Assembly (NCBI GenBank): GCA_002721165.1
Contig: PBJS01000024.1
Location: 1-64,000 of the forward strand
Length of the DNA stretch: 64,000 nt
Source of the DNA: Legionellales bacterium
GTDB taxonomy: Bacteria > Pseudomonadota > Gammaproteobacteria > Eutrophobiales > Eutrophobiaceae
Direction of reading: 5' to 3'
Shown piece after piece: positions 1 to 7,188 of this stretch. The notes under the pieces were generated by a model, which had not been told where the DNA came from, made no database searches, and was given only the letters and a program-made list of their open reading frames with translations. The position numbers and the translations under genes were made by a program. Every line of letters begins with the position of its first letter. The stretch's first letter is position 1.

Positions 1-2003
1 AGTTTGCCGCCATATCGTTTTGTCCACGAAGCTGTCAGGTTATGATAATCAAAATCACTTAATTGATCTCCATCACGCTTATCATCAATAAAACCATACC
101 CGCCTTCAAAATAACCTTCACGTGTTTCAATAAATGCTGTCACGCCGAAAACATTGCTTTTACTATCTTCAATTTGACCATCAGCATTTTTTATTGCCGC
201 GCTTGTTACCTTATCAGCACCTGCGAAAAAAGTGACATCCATATTGGAAATATCAAATTTTGGTGAATTCTTCGCTGGAATAGTGAATGCACCCCCAATG
301 AATGCATCTTCAACCCAAAGTCCATTTTGAAAAAGTAACGGCATAAAACCAAATGCGATAGGTAAATCATAGGTTGACCATTTATCAGTTAATCCAGATT
401 GAATTGCGCCAACATCACCCTCGAAAAAAAGAGCTTCAATGTTGCCATCTAAGACAAAATCAAATTCACCATGATCATCGCCAAAAAATTCATGGCGGAG
501 AAAATTATTATTTTTATCTATTGGTCTTAAAAACATATGAATTCGTTCCGTGGATGTCAGTTTTAGATCAACATTAAGATTCAATCGTGCTGCTAACTGA
601 CCAATTTCTTGGTTACCATTATCGTTAAATGCAACCGCTGATCTAAAATCACCAAAAACTAATAATTGAGGCCTAAGGAGGTTCTTTTCACCGAAAGTTG
701 TATAAGTTCTCCCCAAAGCACCTTCACTATATAGTGGATAACCCCATTCCAAAATAGGACGTGGTTCATCAAATGGCGTTTTTCCACCATAAATTTTTAT
801 TTGTTCAGCAACATCATAAACGTCATCTGGATAAGAGGGGTCACTACCAAAAAGATCACGTTCAAATTCAGAAGGACGAGCAAGCGGATCCATCTCAGGC
901 GGCGCCTGATGTCCCTCATGCCTTGGACTACCACTTCTTTCTTCTAATAAAGTCTCAGGGGGGACATCTCTTCGACGTAACACTCCTTCTTCTTCATTAG
1001 TAGATACTTCTTCAACAATGCTATCTTCCTTGTAATCTAGAGTATTGTCATTATGATGTTCTAACTCTGCTACCAAATAATCTTGGCCCCGTTCTTCGGT
1101 ATTCGATTCTTGGATCGTGGCCTCATTAATTGTTTTTTCTTCAGTTATCAACCATTGATCATTAATTCTTTGAAAAGAAATAAGTTTTCTAACATCATCA
1201 CTATAGCTATCTGATTTATAGCTCTGTGAAAATTCAACATTAACATGATTCGGACCACGCGACTTAATTTCAGTATTGGCTAAAGTTACTTTAATGAAGC
1301 TCGGGGAAGTAACTCTATTACGACGTTGTTTTTCCCATTTACCACGACTTATTTCTTTAGATGGAACAAAATTTTCTGCATAAGTTTTCAGATAAGCATC
1401 TATATCTTGAGAAGACCATGAATCTGACCAGCGTGCTAACACTGTTTCGACGGTTTCTTTGGTTGAGATACTGTCTTCTTGAATTATAGTTCCACTTTCG
1501 TTTGGGTAAGATTCGATTTCATTTAAGTCATTTTCAGATGAATCATGTTCGGACACTAAATTTTTTACTTCTACATCAGTTTTAAGTACTTTTTCTTTAA
1601 TGATTAACCATTGACTATCAATCTTCTGCATTGTTAAACGCTTTATTACTTCATCATTATAATTATTCGATTCGTAATGTTGTATAAAATCGACATCAAC
1701 AAAATCAACATCGTGTTGATTCACTTTTATATCCGATAGATTAACTTTGATGTAATCTGGCGTTATTAGCCTTATTTTTCTCTCTTTCTCCCATTCTTCC
1801 CGACTTAATCCTTTTGATGAAACAAACTCCTTGCTATAACTTTTAAGATATAGAGTAACATCTTGTGAAGACCATGCTTTTGCCCAACTATTCAATGAAG
1901 ATTCAATTTCTGCGAAAGCTGAATGCACAAAAGCTAAACAAAGTAGCCCACTAATAAAAAAAAACTTACCCGCCTTTTGTAATTTGTAGTTAACTAAGGA
2001 CAT
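1..2003 (-). CDS. Outer-membrane beta-barrel protein with two N-terminal NTF2-like repeats (3' end beyond the window)
   Basis: An uninterrupted frame of 667 codons runs from an ATG at 2003 off the left edge. Residues 1-31 form a signal peptide ending in AFA. Two similar domains follow, at about residues 35-140 and 185-290. Each has a W-x3-W-S-S-Q-D start, a Y-x5-F-V-x-S-K segment and a closing Q-W-L-I strand. This is the NTF2-like pattern (Cds6 type) known from tails of some L,D-transpeptidases. An acidic, low-complexity linker leads to a region from about residue 410 with alternating hydrophobic and polar strands, glycines and aromatics, as in outer-membrane barrels. The gene begins 6 bases after the stop of a multiheme cytochrome gene, so the two are very likely cotranscribed. 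A role as a porin-like partner of the cytochromes is inference; the barrel family was not recognised. Confidence 0.75.
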   Translation of the reverse strand, partial: MSLVNYKLQKAGKFFFISGLLCLAFVHSAFAEIESSLNSWAKAWSSQDVTLYLKSYSKEFVSSKGLSREEWEKERKIRLITPDYIKVNLSDIKVNQHDVDFVDVDFIQHYESNNYNDEVIKRLTMQKIDSQWLIIKEKVLKTDVEVKNLVSEHDSSENDLNEIESYPNESGTIIQEDSISTKETVETVLARWSDSWSSQDIDAYLKTYAENFVPSKEISRGKWEKQRRNRVTSPSFIKVTLANTEIKSRGPNHVNVEFSQSYKSDSYSDDVRKLISFQRINDQWLITEEKTINEATIQESNTEERGQDYLVAELEHHNDNTLDYKEDSIVEEVSTNEEEGVLRRRDVPPETLLEERSGSPRHEGHQAPPEMDPLARPSEFERDLFGSDPSYPDDVYDVAEQIKIYGGKTPFDEPRPILEWGYPLYSEGALGRTYTTFGEKNLLRPQLLVFGDFRSAVAFNDNGNQEIGQLAARLNLNVDLKLTSTERIHMFLRPIDKNNNFLRHEFFGDDHGEFDFVLDGNIEALFFEGDVGAIQSGLTDKWSTYDLPIAFGFMPLLFQNGLWVEDAFIGGAFTIPAKNSPKFDISNMDVTFFAGADKVTSAAIKNADGQIEDSKSNVFGVTAFIETREGYFEGGYGFIDDKRDGDQLSDFDYHNLTASWTKRYGGK

Positions 2004-2009
2004 GATTTT

Positions 2010-3875
2010 CTATTTAACGTCAAACTCGACTGTGTATGGATGAATATCAATCATCCATTCATTAATCCGTTTTTCCATATCAAGTGTTGCACCAACAAAT
2101 TTCATAAAATAAATTGGCTCTGCACGGCTACGCATCCTTACTGATAATTTGTATGTGCCAGGCTTTTTAATTAAATCTCCTGAGACTTTATACTTCGCAT
2201 CACGATGCGCTAATGGAGGAATAGAACGTCCTTCCATTCTGGCAAATGGAGGGTGGTTCATAACCGTTGTTGGCTGACCGGCTGGCCTTAGCATGGGGAG
2301 CTGATCGATATCAAAATTAACTGGTAGATACATCTCCCGATCAGTTCCTTTAAGATTTGTTGTCAAAAATTTTGTTTGTAAATTAAAGAGCTGATCATCA
2401 TGTTCGATTGTTCCCTCAGCTAATTCTATTGAATGAAGATCAACCATATCGCCATATTTATCAACATAACCAGATTCAAACACGCGCTCCCCATCAGGAT
2501 CGGTAAGCACAACGTTTAACCAAATCTCAGGCTGCGCCCCTAATGATCCAGATGGAAGATTATGACCTTCATCAACGTTGGTTACTCGATACCGAAAATT
2601 TAAATCTTTACCTATTTCTGGGCCGCCTTTATCAAAAAAAGGTCCATCAATACGACTTCCGTTCTCCATAACAGCAAGACGATCAAGACGTTTATTTTCC
2701 AAAAGTTTTTCGTTTTGACCAATTATGTACCTTGCTTCTTCGCGTACTTTTCGTGCTGACCATATCTCCGGAAATTCTGGGGTCTCAACCAGTTCCTGTT
2801 CGAGTTTATCCTCCCAATCAGGCATCCCCCATGGTTCACGATAATTAAAAGTTAGCCATTCCTTAACAGACCATTTAAGTGCACGAACATTAAATGGAAA
2901 TAGACCGGGATGTGCAATTGGATAACCGGGTCCATAAAAAGCATGGTTCGAATGTTTACGATTAGCATCGCCAACAACACGTCCGTTTACGATTGCCACG
3001 GGGCCTGTATCATAACCTTTTGCCTCACCAGGTATTTTCCCCATATGACAATCTTGGCACGTCACTCCTTTTCTAAAAGCAGGACTATCTCTATACTGTT
3101 CCCAAACTACTTCTAGCTTGATGCCTATGTTAACTGCCACCTGATGGCATGACACACAAAATTCCGATTGCCCAATCGTTTCAAAAACCTTAGCGCCACC
3201 ATGAATAGGGAAACCCTCTTCTTCAGGGCTAGTTGATATTTTATAAAAATCACGTTCGGCTATTACTTCGGCAACACCGGGAGCGTCTCCAGTATTATAA
3301 ACGGGCTCATAAATACTACCTGGGTTTACATGTCGCTCACCATTAACCTTAAAGAATGATTGATTAACCCTGTGGCATGTGATGCATGTTATTCCCTCTC
3401 TTGCCACTAACGAACGTTCCCACAGAGGTGATTCTCTGGGTTCGCCAATCTGAGTCCCGACTTGTTGATGACAGCGCACACAAAAACTGCCCATAGTGCC
3501 AGATGTTAGTGCATTGACTGCCTGTTCAAATTTATGAAACATCGGCGAGATTGACGCATAAGCGTGGTTTGATGATGCCCATTCAGTAAAAATTCGCTGG
3601 TGACAACGGCCGCATAATGCCGCCGACGGATATTGTGATTGCTTTAATATCTCAAGATGAGGGTCAATACCTCCGCCCCCACCAAGTAATTTTGGTTCAA
3701 CATCACTAACCAATCTTTCCCACTGAGCTTCATAATCCTCGGGGAGCTTATGATTTTGATCGATGATTGACTCATCAGCTAAAGAAAATCTAGAAAATAC
3801 AAAAAGGATCAGTAAATAAAGTGTTGTCTTAAAAAACACCACAAAATATCTGTTTTGATGTATCTGTGTTTTCAT
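2010..3875 (-). CDS. Periplasmic pentaheme c-type cytochrome
   Basis: The 621-residue protein starts with a signal peptide (hydrophobic core about residues 13-30, likely cut after SLA at 33). It has five CXXCH haem-binding motifs, at about residues 88, 132, 164, 240 and 273. Several extra histidines in the first half could be distal haem ligands. The C-terminal half has no haem motifs and looks beta-rich, with a HNLPSG segment seen in other multihaem cytochromes of this general kind. The first half resembles cytochrome c554-type proteins. It sits between another multihaem cytochrome (97 bases upstream) and the barrel gene (6 bases downstream), which suggests an electron-transfer role at the periplasm or outer membrane. 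The donor and acceptor are unknown. Confidence 0.85.
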   Translation of the reverse strand: MKTQIHQNRYFVVFFKTTLYLLILFVFSRFSLADESIIDQNHKLPEDYEAQWERLVSDVEPKLLGGGGGIDPHLEILKQSQYPSAALCGRCHQRIFTEWASSNHAYASISPMFHKFEQAVNALTSGTMGSFCVRCHQQVGTQIGEPRESPLWERSLVAREGITCITCHRVNQSFFKVNGERHVNPGSIYEPVYNTGDAPGVAEVIAERDFYKISTSPEEEGFPIHGGAKVFETIGQSEFCVSCHQVAVNIGIKLEVVWEQYRDSPAFRKGVTCQDCHMGKIPGEAKGYDTGPVAIVNGRVVGDANRKHSNHAFYGPGYPIAHPGLFPFNVRALKWSVKEWLTFNYREPWGMPDWEDKLEQELVETPEFPEIWSARKVREEARYIIGQNEKLLENKRLDRLAVMENGSRIDGPFFDKGGPEIGKDLNFRYRVTNVDEGHNLPSGSLGAQPEIWLNVVLTDPDGERVFESGYVDKYGDMVDLHSIELAEGTIEHDDQLFNLQTKFLTTNLKGTDREMYLPVNFDIDQLPMLRPAGQPTTVMNHPPFARMEGRSIPPLAHRDAKYKVSGDLIKKPGTYKLSVRMRSRAEPIYFMKFVGATLDMEKRINEWMIDIHPYTVEFDVK

Positions 3876-3972
3876 AAAAAAATATTATCCAACTATATTA
3901 CTCTATAAAACATCACTCACAATTTTGAACGAGGGTTCACTCATCGTGATTATAGTAGACTCGTTATCATCG

Positions 3973-5325
3973 CTATTTCTTTGAGATCTGCATTTCAGTT
4001 TCTACGGCAGCCTTTATACTTTCAATTGCTTTAACAAATTCCGAAGGGCGATATTTTTCATCATATTTAACTGCTTCATAAGCCATATCCATTGCAGTTT
4101 TTACTTTTTTTATCGTCGCACCCTTTAACATTCCCGCATCTTTCATCGCCTCAACAACACTACCAATCGAATAAGTAGCCTGCTCTGCAGCTATATAATT
4201 TACGTATTCTCCATGAAGACCAAACTCTATAAGCGCATTAAGCACCTTGCTCATTTCACCACCAGTGAAACTATGTTTGTTGATTTTTTGCACAACTCCT
4301 TGAATTGTTTGCTTCAATGTCTTAGCCGCATCATAAGTCGCATCACCGCCTTTCATCGAGGACTGATGTAATATCCTTGCATCATCTTCAATGCGTTTCC
4401 CTAGCTCAGGATCAACAACTGAAGTAACAACTCTTAACAACACAATATTTGCATCATTTAATTTAGGTATGCCAGGATCCAGACCTACGCTATCTCTCCT
4501 CTCCCAACGAAGATTAGACATTGGGTGATGACAGGCATGGCAGTCAAAAAAGACCAACTCTGGAAAAATACCCTGACGATTACGTTTTTTATCTGTCAAT
4601 GCATCTAAGGTTTCATTTACAGCAACAGCTTGACCAATCGCCCAGGTTTTAACACCGTTAGACCAAGTCTTTCGTTGCCTATAATCAGCATCAACACGAT
4701 AGTGTGCCGGTTGGGTAGCTGTGTATGTATCAAGCTCAAAAGATAATCGTGGGTGTCCAGCGCCCATAATCTTATGGGTAAGAAATTTATTTTTTGTACC
4801 GTAGTGACAACTAAGACAAAGCTTTGCTCTGGCTATTGGTTGCTCAGTTGGATATTGGCCTGCTTCTATATTTTCTTTACGTCCACCTACACCTGCAACA
4901 TGGATACCGAGCCATTGCTCTGCGCCCCCGTGACAGGCCTCACAAGTTACACCATCATTTAATGTAAAATTTTTGGCACGTTTTGCTTTTGGGACATTAT
5001 TCGCATGGCAATTAAGACATGTATCATCTTTTTGTGGATCTTCGATACCTAAATTCTTCGCAATACGTAAGGCTCGTTCTTTGCCTAATGTTTTATAAGC
5101 ACGAGCATGATGGTCGTATTTTTTCCAAGTAATTGCCTCGTTTTGAAGTACTGATGAGTTCTGCCATGGCTTGACTGCCCCGTGGCAAGTCGAACCTGCG
5201 CAAGTCTGCACACCCAAGTGCATTGCATCTCCATATTGCGGTAGAGTTTCCGCTTTAAGAATTGAAACTTGAATTATTGATGATAATCCAAGTATAAAAA
5301 AAACGTATCTGAAGCCTTTATTCAT
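3973..5325 (-). CDS. Periplasmic multiheme c-type cytochrome (c554-like)
   Basis: The start is placed at the ATG at 5325. An upstream TTG at 5367 is in frame but would put 14 polar residues before the signal peptide. From 5325 the protein has 450 residues and a signal peptide ending near residue 25. Haem motifs are CAGSTCH at residue 42 (a CX4CH spacing) and four CXXCH motifs at about 103, 128, 170 and 262. The segment around the first motif, with TCHG, is typical of cytochrome c554-like proteins. The C-terminal third is helical and haem-free. This is the first gene of the apparent three-gene redox operon. It is probably an electron carrier or a multihaem reductase; the substrate cannot be read from sequence. 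Confidence 0.83.
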   Translation of the reverse strand: MNKGFRYVFFILGLSSIIQVSILKAETLPQYGDAMHLGVQTCAGSTCHGAVKPWQNSSVLQNEAITWKKYDHHARAYKTLGKERALRIAKNLGIEDPQKDDTCLNCHANNVPKAKRAKNFTLNDGVTCEACHGGAEQWLGIHVAGVGGRKENIEAGQYPTEQPIARAKLCLSCHYGTKNKFLTHKIMGAGHPRLSFELDTYTATQPAHYRVDADYRQRKTWSNGVKTWAIGQAVAVNETLDALTDKKRNRQGIFPELVFFDCHACHHPMSNLRWERRDSVGLDPGIPKLNDANIVLLRVVTSVVDPELGKRIEDDARILHQSSMKGGDATYDAAKTLKQTIQGVVQKINKHSFTGGEMSKVLNALIEFGLHGEYVNYIAAEQATYSIGSVVEAMKDAGMLKGATIKKVKTAMDMAYEAVKYDEKYRPSEFVKAIESIKAAVETEMQISKK

Positions 5326-5356
5326 ATTGTTATTTGCCCCGTGGGTACTTTCATTA

Positions 5357-5362
5357 ATTATA
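5357..5362 (-). promoter_or_regulatory. Candidate -10 element for the cytochrome operon
   Basis: A perfect TATAAT lies on the minus strand 32 bases upstream of the chosen cytochrome ATG. The expected -35 position is only A/T-rich (TAAAAA after 17 bases), so either an activator assists it or the match is chance. Confidence 0.35.
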
Positions 5363-5494
5363 CCCAAACTGCTATTGAATTTTTATCATAATAAACCGCT
5401 CTTTCGAGCATTTACAATATCACTGGAATACACGATGAATCAACAAGTTGGCTGTAATAATGAAATTTGTCTTAACATTTATCAAAAAAATTAT

Positions 5495-5586
5495 TGGCGG
5501 AGAGGGAGGGATTCGAACCCTCGATACGGGATAAACCGTATACTCCCTTAGCAGGGGAGCGCCTTCAGCCACTCGGCCACCTCTCC
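5495..5586 (-). tRNA. tRNA-Ser (anticodon GCU)
   Basis: Read on the minus strand, a 7-bp acceptor stem (GGAGAGG with CCTCTCC) encloses a D arm, an anticodon arm with loop CTGCTAA (anticodon GCT), a long variable arm typical of serine tRNAs, and a T arm with GGTTCGAATCC. The 3' CCA is encoded. It lies downstream of csrA in the same direction, the classic gammaproteobacterial arrangement. Confidence 0.96.
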
Positions 5587-5638
5587 ATTACTAAAAACGC
5601 TGTTTTTTAAATCAATGAAAAATATTAAAAATAACTAC

Positions 5639-5839
5639 TCAGTCAGCCGTTCCTGATGATACCGAGCCTTCAGATTTTTCATCCTGAATTCGATCGTATA
5701 TTTCTTCACGATGCACAGATACATCTTTAGGTGCATTAATGCCAATACGAACTTGATTACCACGAATACCTAAAACTGTAATATCAACATTATCCCCTAT
5801 CATCAATGATTCCCCCACACGTCGCGTTAAAATCAACAT
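5639..5839 (-). CDS. csrA: Carbon storage regulator CsrA
   Basis: This 66-residue RNA-binding protein starts MLILTRRVGE and contains the GDNVDITVLGI and VRIGINAPKDVSVHREEIY segments that define CsrA. The family binds GGA motifs in mRNA leaders as a dimer and controls translation and stability of central-carbon, motility and biofilm messages. The length is close to the usual 61-65 residues, with a short polar tail. A strong Shine-Dalgarno sequence (AAGGAGG) precedes the ATG. It follows lysC by 65 bases and precedes tRNA-Ser, the standard order. Confidence 0.97.
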   Translation of the reverse strand: MLILTRRVGESLMIGDNVDITVLGIRGNQVRIGINAPKDVSVHREEIYDRIQDEKSEGSVSSGTAD

Positions 5840-5904
5840 TTATTTATCCTCCTTGTGCTTCCTTAAATTATTTTTTCCAAATCCTTAATAACTAGTCTTT
5901 AACA

Positions 5905-7122
5905 CTAATCTGTTCCCAGATCAAATACCATATGTAAAACACGAACTGCGGGTTTTAAATATTTTTCATCTACAACAACAGAAACTTTGATTTCTGACGT
6001 TGAAATCATCTGAATATTTATTTTTTCATCTGCCAACGCCTTGAATATAGTACTAGCAACTCCTGCATGAGAACGCATACCTACACCAACAACAGAAATT
6101 TTTACAATCCTGTTGTCGCCAGTTACATCTGTAGCATCTATGTCTTTTGCAGTTTCTTTCAAAATTGACATAGCTTTGTCATAGTCATTTCGATGAACTG
6201 TAAAAGTAAAATCAGTACTATTATTTAAACCAACATTTTGAACAATCATATCCACTTCAATATTTGCTGCGGCAATTGGGTCAAGTATCGTAGATGCAAT
6301 CCCAGGTTTATCCGGTACGCCGACTACGGTCAATTTAGCCTCATCACTATTATGAGCAATTCCAGATATTAAAGCCGCTTCCATAATTTCTCCCTCATTA
6401 GTTATTAAAGTTCCCGGCCCCTCTTCAAAACTAGATAATACACGTAAATTTATATTATATTTCCCGGCAAATTCAACCGCGCGTGTTTGCAAAACTTTCG
6501 AGCCGAGGCTCGCCATTTCGAGCATTTCCTCATATGTTAATGAGGGCAATCTTTGTGCATTCTCAACTATCCTTGGATCTGCGGTATAAACACCATCAAC
6601 ATCTGTATAAATTCTGCATTCATCGGCAGCAAGGGCTGTTGCCATAGCAACAGCTGTAGTGTCTGAACCACCTCGTCCTAATGTTGTTATATCTCCATCT
6701 TCGTTAACCCCCTGAAAACCAGCGATGACAACAACTTTTCCCTGTTGTAATTCCTTTTTGACTCGTTCCACCTCTATATTAGCTATTCTCGCTTTGTTAT
6801 GAGCGCTATCAGTATGTATGCAGACCTGTCCACCAGTAAAAGACAGGGCCTGACAACCTTTCACTTCAAGTGCCATTGTTAACAAAGCGATTGTAACTTG
6901 TTCTCCGGTCGACAGAAGCACATCTAATTCTCTTGGATTCGGTGACTTTGTTATGCTATCAGCAAGAGAGAGTAGACGATTGGTTTCACCACTCATAGCA
7001 GAGACAACTACAACAACTTGATGACCTTGTTTTTTGGTTTCAATCACCTTCTCAGCAACCAGCTGAATTCGCTCAGCAGTACCAACAGAGGTTCCACCAT
7101 ATTTTTTTACTATTAATGCCAT
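5905..7122 (-). CDS. lysC: Aspartate kinase (monofunctional, ACT-regulated)
   Basis: The 405-residue enzyme phosphorylates aspartate, the first step towards lysine, threonine, methionine and diaminopimelate. The N-terminal kinase domain has the KYGGTSVG motif at residues 7-14, a LLSTGEQV segment and GRGGSDTTA near residue 150. Two ACT domains occupy about residues 265-400 and would bind lysine and/or threonine as feedback inhibitors. It lacks the homoserine dehydrogenase domain of ThrA and MetL. The size matches the alpha subunit of alpha/beta aspartokinases, and an internal start fits that model (see 6382-6396). It lies between alaS and csrA. Confidence 0.96.
   Translation of the reverse strand: MALIVKKYGGTSVGTAERIQLVAEKVIETKKQGHQVVVVVSAMSGETNRLLSLADSITKSPNPRELDVLLSTGEQVTIALLTMALEVKGCQALSFTGGQVCIHTDSAHNKARIANIEVERVKKELQQGKVVVIAGFQGVNEDGDITTLGRGGSDTTAVAMATALAADECRIYTDVDGVYTADPRIVENAQRLPSLTYEEMLEMASLGSKVLQTRAVEFAGKYNINLRVLSSFEEGPGTLITNEGEIMEAALISGIAHNSDEAKLTVVGVPDKPGIASTILDPIAAANIEVDMIVQNVGLNNSTDFTFTVHRNDYDKAMSILKETAKDIDATDVTGDNRIVKISVVGVGMRSHAGVASTIFKALADEKINIQMISTSEIKVSVVVDEKYLKPAVRVLHMVFDLGTD
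6382..6396 (-). promoter_or_regulatory. Internal ribosome binding site and ATG in lysC (possible beta-subunit start)
   Basis: At codon 247 of lysC an in-frame ATG (6382-6384) is preceded by GAGGGAG at 6390-6396, a 5-base spacing. Translation from here would give a 159-residue protein made of the two ACT domains. Alpha2beta2 aspartokinases of Bacillus, Corynebacterium and some other bacteria make their regulatory beta subunit in this way. Use of the site here is inference. Confidence 0.6.
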
Positions 7123-7188
7123 TGTTTTACCAAGTGTTAAAAAATCGTGGGATTCTATCTGAACTAAAAAGTATTAGAAATAGACAAT

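Noticed and set aside
5398..5409. GCTC-GAAA-GAGC hairpin before the cytochrome gene as a terminator
   Set aside because: The stem is only 4 bp and no T-run follows on either strand.
5327..5551. Open reading frame on the plus strand ending in a GRDSNPR-like run
   Set aside because: This is a translation of tRNA-Ser antisense, a well-known false protein. It also covers the non-coding upstream region of the cytochrome gene.
5495..5586. tRNA-Ser as an integration site of a mobile element
   Set aside because: No integrase gene and no direct repeat of the tRNA end were seen on either side.
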